Source of the DNA: Obelidium mucronatum
Lineage: Eukaryota; Chytridiomycota; Chytridiomycetes; Chytridiales; Chytriomycetaceae
Direction of reading: 5' to 3'
DNA: 29,657 nucleotides
Assembly (NCBI GenBank): GCA_025765595.1
Contig: JAIVFH010000309.1
Coordinates: 1 to 29,657, forward strand
The notes below the pieces were generated by a model. It saw only the letters and a list, made by a program, of their open reading frames with translations, was not told the DNA's origin and made no database searches. The translations under genes were made by a program, and so were the position numbers. The stretch's first letter is position 1; each line of letters begins with the position of its first letter. Shown here piece by piece: positions 26,934 through 29,657 of this stretch.

Positions 26934-29657
26934 TTACGAAACCAAAGAATACCCTGCCTGCATAAAATGAGATTTCCAAGGTTGTACTAAAACCCTTTGA
27001 ATCAAGTGCTCAGTGACTTGAACATCACAGCCAGAATCCAAAAAAACAGCCCCAATGATGGACTCTAAAATATCTCCAGCCACCTTTGGTGCAGAAGGTA
27101 AACTATGCCAAAATAAAGGTTTCTGTGTATCTGTTGCTTTGCTTTGTTTGAAGATGCTTATTTGATTCCCAAATTCTGCAAGTGAGTGAGCCAGGCCAGG
27201 TGTTGCATGAAGTAGCAGCTTGTGAAGACCTAGCTTAAAAGTAACAATTGCTAGAAATTGATTGTTTACAAGTTCTGATTTGAGGCTGGAGAGTTTGCCA
27301 GGCTTGTGTAGTTCAGGAAGACAGAAGAGCATCTTGGCAATTAAATAACCAAGTACAGAATCCCCTAGTGGAAAGGATTACCAACATCAGCTTCTGTACT
27401 CTTTGAAATGAATCAAATACCCAAAAACTCTAGCCTCTGGAAACAGTAAGGAATGCCATAAATGTGAATGGCAGACACATGTGCCAATGCTTCCACAGCC
27501 AAATTATTGTCATTGAAACGATAACCCAGTTTCTTAAACAACTGGTCCCTGAGAAGCTGATGATTTTGGTTGGAATTCTGATTGATCATACTGGAACCCA
27601 ACATATTGGCTTTCAATCGAATTGACTCAATTCGGAAAGAATAAGCCGTCAAAGACTCTTCAAACTCATCCCCAAAAAATACTCGGACAGCCTTCCCCCC
27701 ACCTACGACCCCTGTTGAGACAACACATGCGCCAACAATGGATTCCACAAGATCAGCCGCACTTTTATCTGAAACATGTTGAGTTTGTGGGGTGCCTGTG
27801 GGCAGCAACCAAGTTTTCCTTGAAATTGGCTCACAAAGCAACACATTAGGTAGCTTATTGTGAATGCTCATTTTCAAAAGATTCTTATTCCGTTCAAGCA
27901 GAACCCGAGACCTTGATAACCAACCCTCGTCTCTGGTTGGATTCAGCGTAAATAAATGCAGGGAGAGGTACATTTTGAGGAATGAATCACCCAGAAACTC
28001 GAGACGCTCATAATCTTGGTGGCATTGTGCTCCAGCTGAAGTAAGTGCAGTTTGGAATAGGGCAGGTGTTGAGTAGTCCAGAAGTTTCAAAGACTGTTGA
28101 ATCTCGATGGTACAGAGTCGATGGTACAATGTTTGAATAAGAATCGGCATAAAACAAGCAGTTTCCGTGAAGAGACTGAACGGGATTGGGTAGGGAGTAC
28201 AGAATTGAGGGATCAGATAAACAATTTCTTGCCGAGACGTTGTTTCAGAACGACCGCTTTGGTGCATATGTGGAATCAAAGAAGCAAGTAAAACAGGCTG
28301 ATTTTCGAGAATGGTATCTTGTACATTCAATCGCTGTTGGTAGTAACCCGCTAAGGAAGAAAACCCCTCAAACTGGACTGAATATGGTGAAACATGGTGC
28401 AGAACGGCATGCACTTGAAACTTGCGACCGTAAAATGCTTGATCTTCAACAATTAGCTCCTGATCTAGTTCTTGGAATAAAACAGCGAAATCCACTAACG
28501 CCTCTGCACTTGGCTCATGCTGTTTGAGTTCTTGGTCGTCATTTTGTGTCTGCTTGAGTTTGCTGAACTTGGTCAAAGATACTGCAGCAAGCATATCCCA
28601 ATCAACCAATTCATCAACCTTGGCGGAATCACCCAAATTTAGAAGCGCACTTTCTCCGTCAACAAGAGGAACCACAGAAAGCAAATAATCATTTCTTCCA
28701 CCACTTGTTGGAGGCGTTCTTCGAAGCAAACCATTAAAGAATATCGCATTGGTGAACATTTGAATCAATTCCTCCCGAGCCCCATTCACTTGAATGGCCG
28801 TTGAGAATGGTATAAATCGTACAGATAGCGGTTGTTTATCAATCAACAAGATGTGGGTATCATCAACGACTTGTTTTGGAAGCTTGAAAGGAAGAACCAC
28901 GGCCATATCCAAAACGCGGCCATTCTCAGATAATTGAAATAAAACGAGATATCGTTGATCAATCTTGTTTGCTTGGTTGTTTGTGGCAGTTTCAACTTGC
29001 AAAAACACGTTCGGTATACACACATTGTAGGGAGCTACAGAATAAGCATCTTCAACCACTTGAGATTCCAAGCCAGTGATGGAAGGTATATTGACTTCTT
29101 CGGAAAAAGTTTTTGACTGAAGCTTGACATCAAAACGTACAGGTCTCAGAAAATCATCAAAACTGCCATCCGTGTACAGTCTCTTCACACCTTCCATTGC
29201 GGCGCTTCGTTTTGCCCCCATCTTTGAGCGGTGAGGCTTTCCTGAAATAAAATGACAGCTCGCGGGAGCGTTGACAGGCAGCTGCAGAACTGAAACCCAG
29301 CCCATTTCACATAACCCCGCCGAGTTCGGTACAAGAGCTGGCCCTGTGTGAAAAACTGGCATCGAATCGGCAAATGAATCATGTGGAAGCAGGCTGCAGT
29401 ACTGATGAATTGCAGAAACGGCCACCAAAGATGACATTTTTGCCCCCGAAGGAATCTCAAATATATCGTCTTTTGTAAAGTTGATGGCATGTTCGAGTAC
29501 AGAATCTGGTTCGACATCAGAGGCGGCTTCTTCTCTGTTCACAAGAAACTCGTTCATTTGGACTTCATCTCCCTCCAGTGTTTTGAGGGACTCGATTGTT
29601 CGGGTATCGTCTTCTTGAACAAGCAATACATAACTGCTGTTTTTGTGACGCGCCCGA
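26934..29657 (-). CDS. DCL: Dicer-like RNase III, 3' part (helicase end off the right edge)
   Basis: Dicer cuts long double-stranded RNA into small RNAs for silencing. The frame is open to the right edge, so the N-terminal helicase lies outside; the first residues here (SSYVLLVQEDD) look like the end of that domain. Domains in order, numbered from the Leu at 29626: dimerisation domain, about 60-160 (GAKMSSLVAVSAIHQYCSLL, GWVSVLQLPVNAPA); PAZ, about 380-470 (FEGFSSLAGYYQQRLNV, ENQPVLLASLIP); RNase IIIa with YERLEFLGDS (Asp about 547) and SAADLVESIVGA (D about 625, E about 628); RNase IIIb with FQRLEFLG, completed across the intron to GDSVLGYLIAKM, and APKVAGDILESIIGAVFLDSG. Both RNase III sites keep their acidic residues. 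It ends about 16 residues after IQRVLVQPW with no double-stranded-RNA-binding domain. Exons: 29657-27421 and 27364-26934. Confidence 0.95.
27365..27420 (-). other. Intron in RNase IIIb of the Dicer-like gene (56 nt)
   Basis: Donor TTGG|GTATTT (27420-27415), acceptor CCACTAG|GGGATT. Splicing in phase 1 rebuilds the invariant signature RLEFLGDSVLGYL. Without splicing the frame stops at 27413, so the intron is required for function. Confidence 0.92.

Noticed and set aside
26934..27332. A separate small RNase III-like gene downstream of the Dicer-like gene
   Set aside because: It is the second exon of the Dicer-like gene; removing a 56-nt intron rebuilds the RNase IIIb signature exactly.

Overview
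The window is eukaryotic nuclear DNA, most likely fungal and possibly from an early-diverging lineage, though the species cannot be named. The evidence is: protein genes split by short GT-AG introns of about 50-85 nt, a mitochondrial ribosomal protein gene of fungal MRPL7 type, a Dicer-like gene, and several transposon families common in fungi (Harbinger, Plavaka-type, Ty1/copia, Ngaro/DIRS-type). Base composition is patchy. The uL5m exon at the left edge and the Ngaro element are GC-rich, while most transposon relics and spacers are AT-rich.

Layout from left to right. 1-811 (-) is the 5' part of a mitochondrial uL5m gene, broken in frame by a run of 29 C. 1025-4346 is a PIF/Harbinger DNA transposon with 29-bp terminal inverted repeats, a DDE transposase with all three acidic residues (+), and a damaged Myb/SANT-like accessory gene (-). 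It sits between two clusters of a palindromic decamer (GTGAATTCAC and variants). 4560-6220 holds weak ORF remnants. 6631-7905 (-) is a decayed Plavaka-type (CACTA-related) transposase, cut by or abutting a second inverted-repeat element at about 7897-9668 that has its own subterminal motif. 10247-11403 (-) is a decayed retrotransposon gag, 11561-12034 an LTR-like block, and 12214-13112 (+) a decayed copia reverse transcriptase. 13408-13640 is a degenerate ATTGA-rich minisatellite.

14188-20223 is the best-preserved mobile element: a complete Ngaro-type (DIRS-order) tyrosine-recombinase retrotransposon with open gag, RT/RNase H and tyrosine recombinase frames and the split direct-repeat layout A1-ORFs-B1-A2-B2. 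Its right end cuts a two-exon gag-like gene on the opposite strand (20224-21498). A 46-bp satellite (about 5.3 copies) follows at 21849-22094.

22345-25757 (-) is a large multi-exon gene of no family I recognise. It has zinc-binding cysteine clusters and an AT-hook-like basic region, and its splice sites join in frame everywhere except at one junction. 26934-29657 (-) is the 3' part of a Dicer-like RNase III gene (dimerisation domain, PAZ, RNase IIIa and IIIb) with one 56-nt intron; its helicase part lies beyond the right edge. A core RNA-silencing gene therefore lies next to a dense nest of mobile elements, one of which looks recently active.
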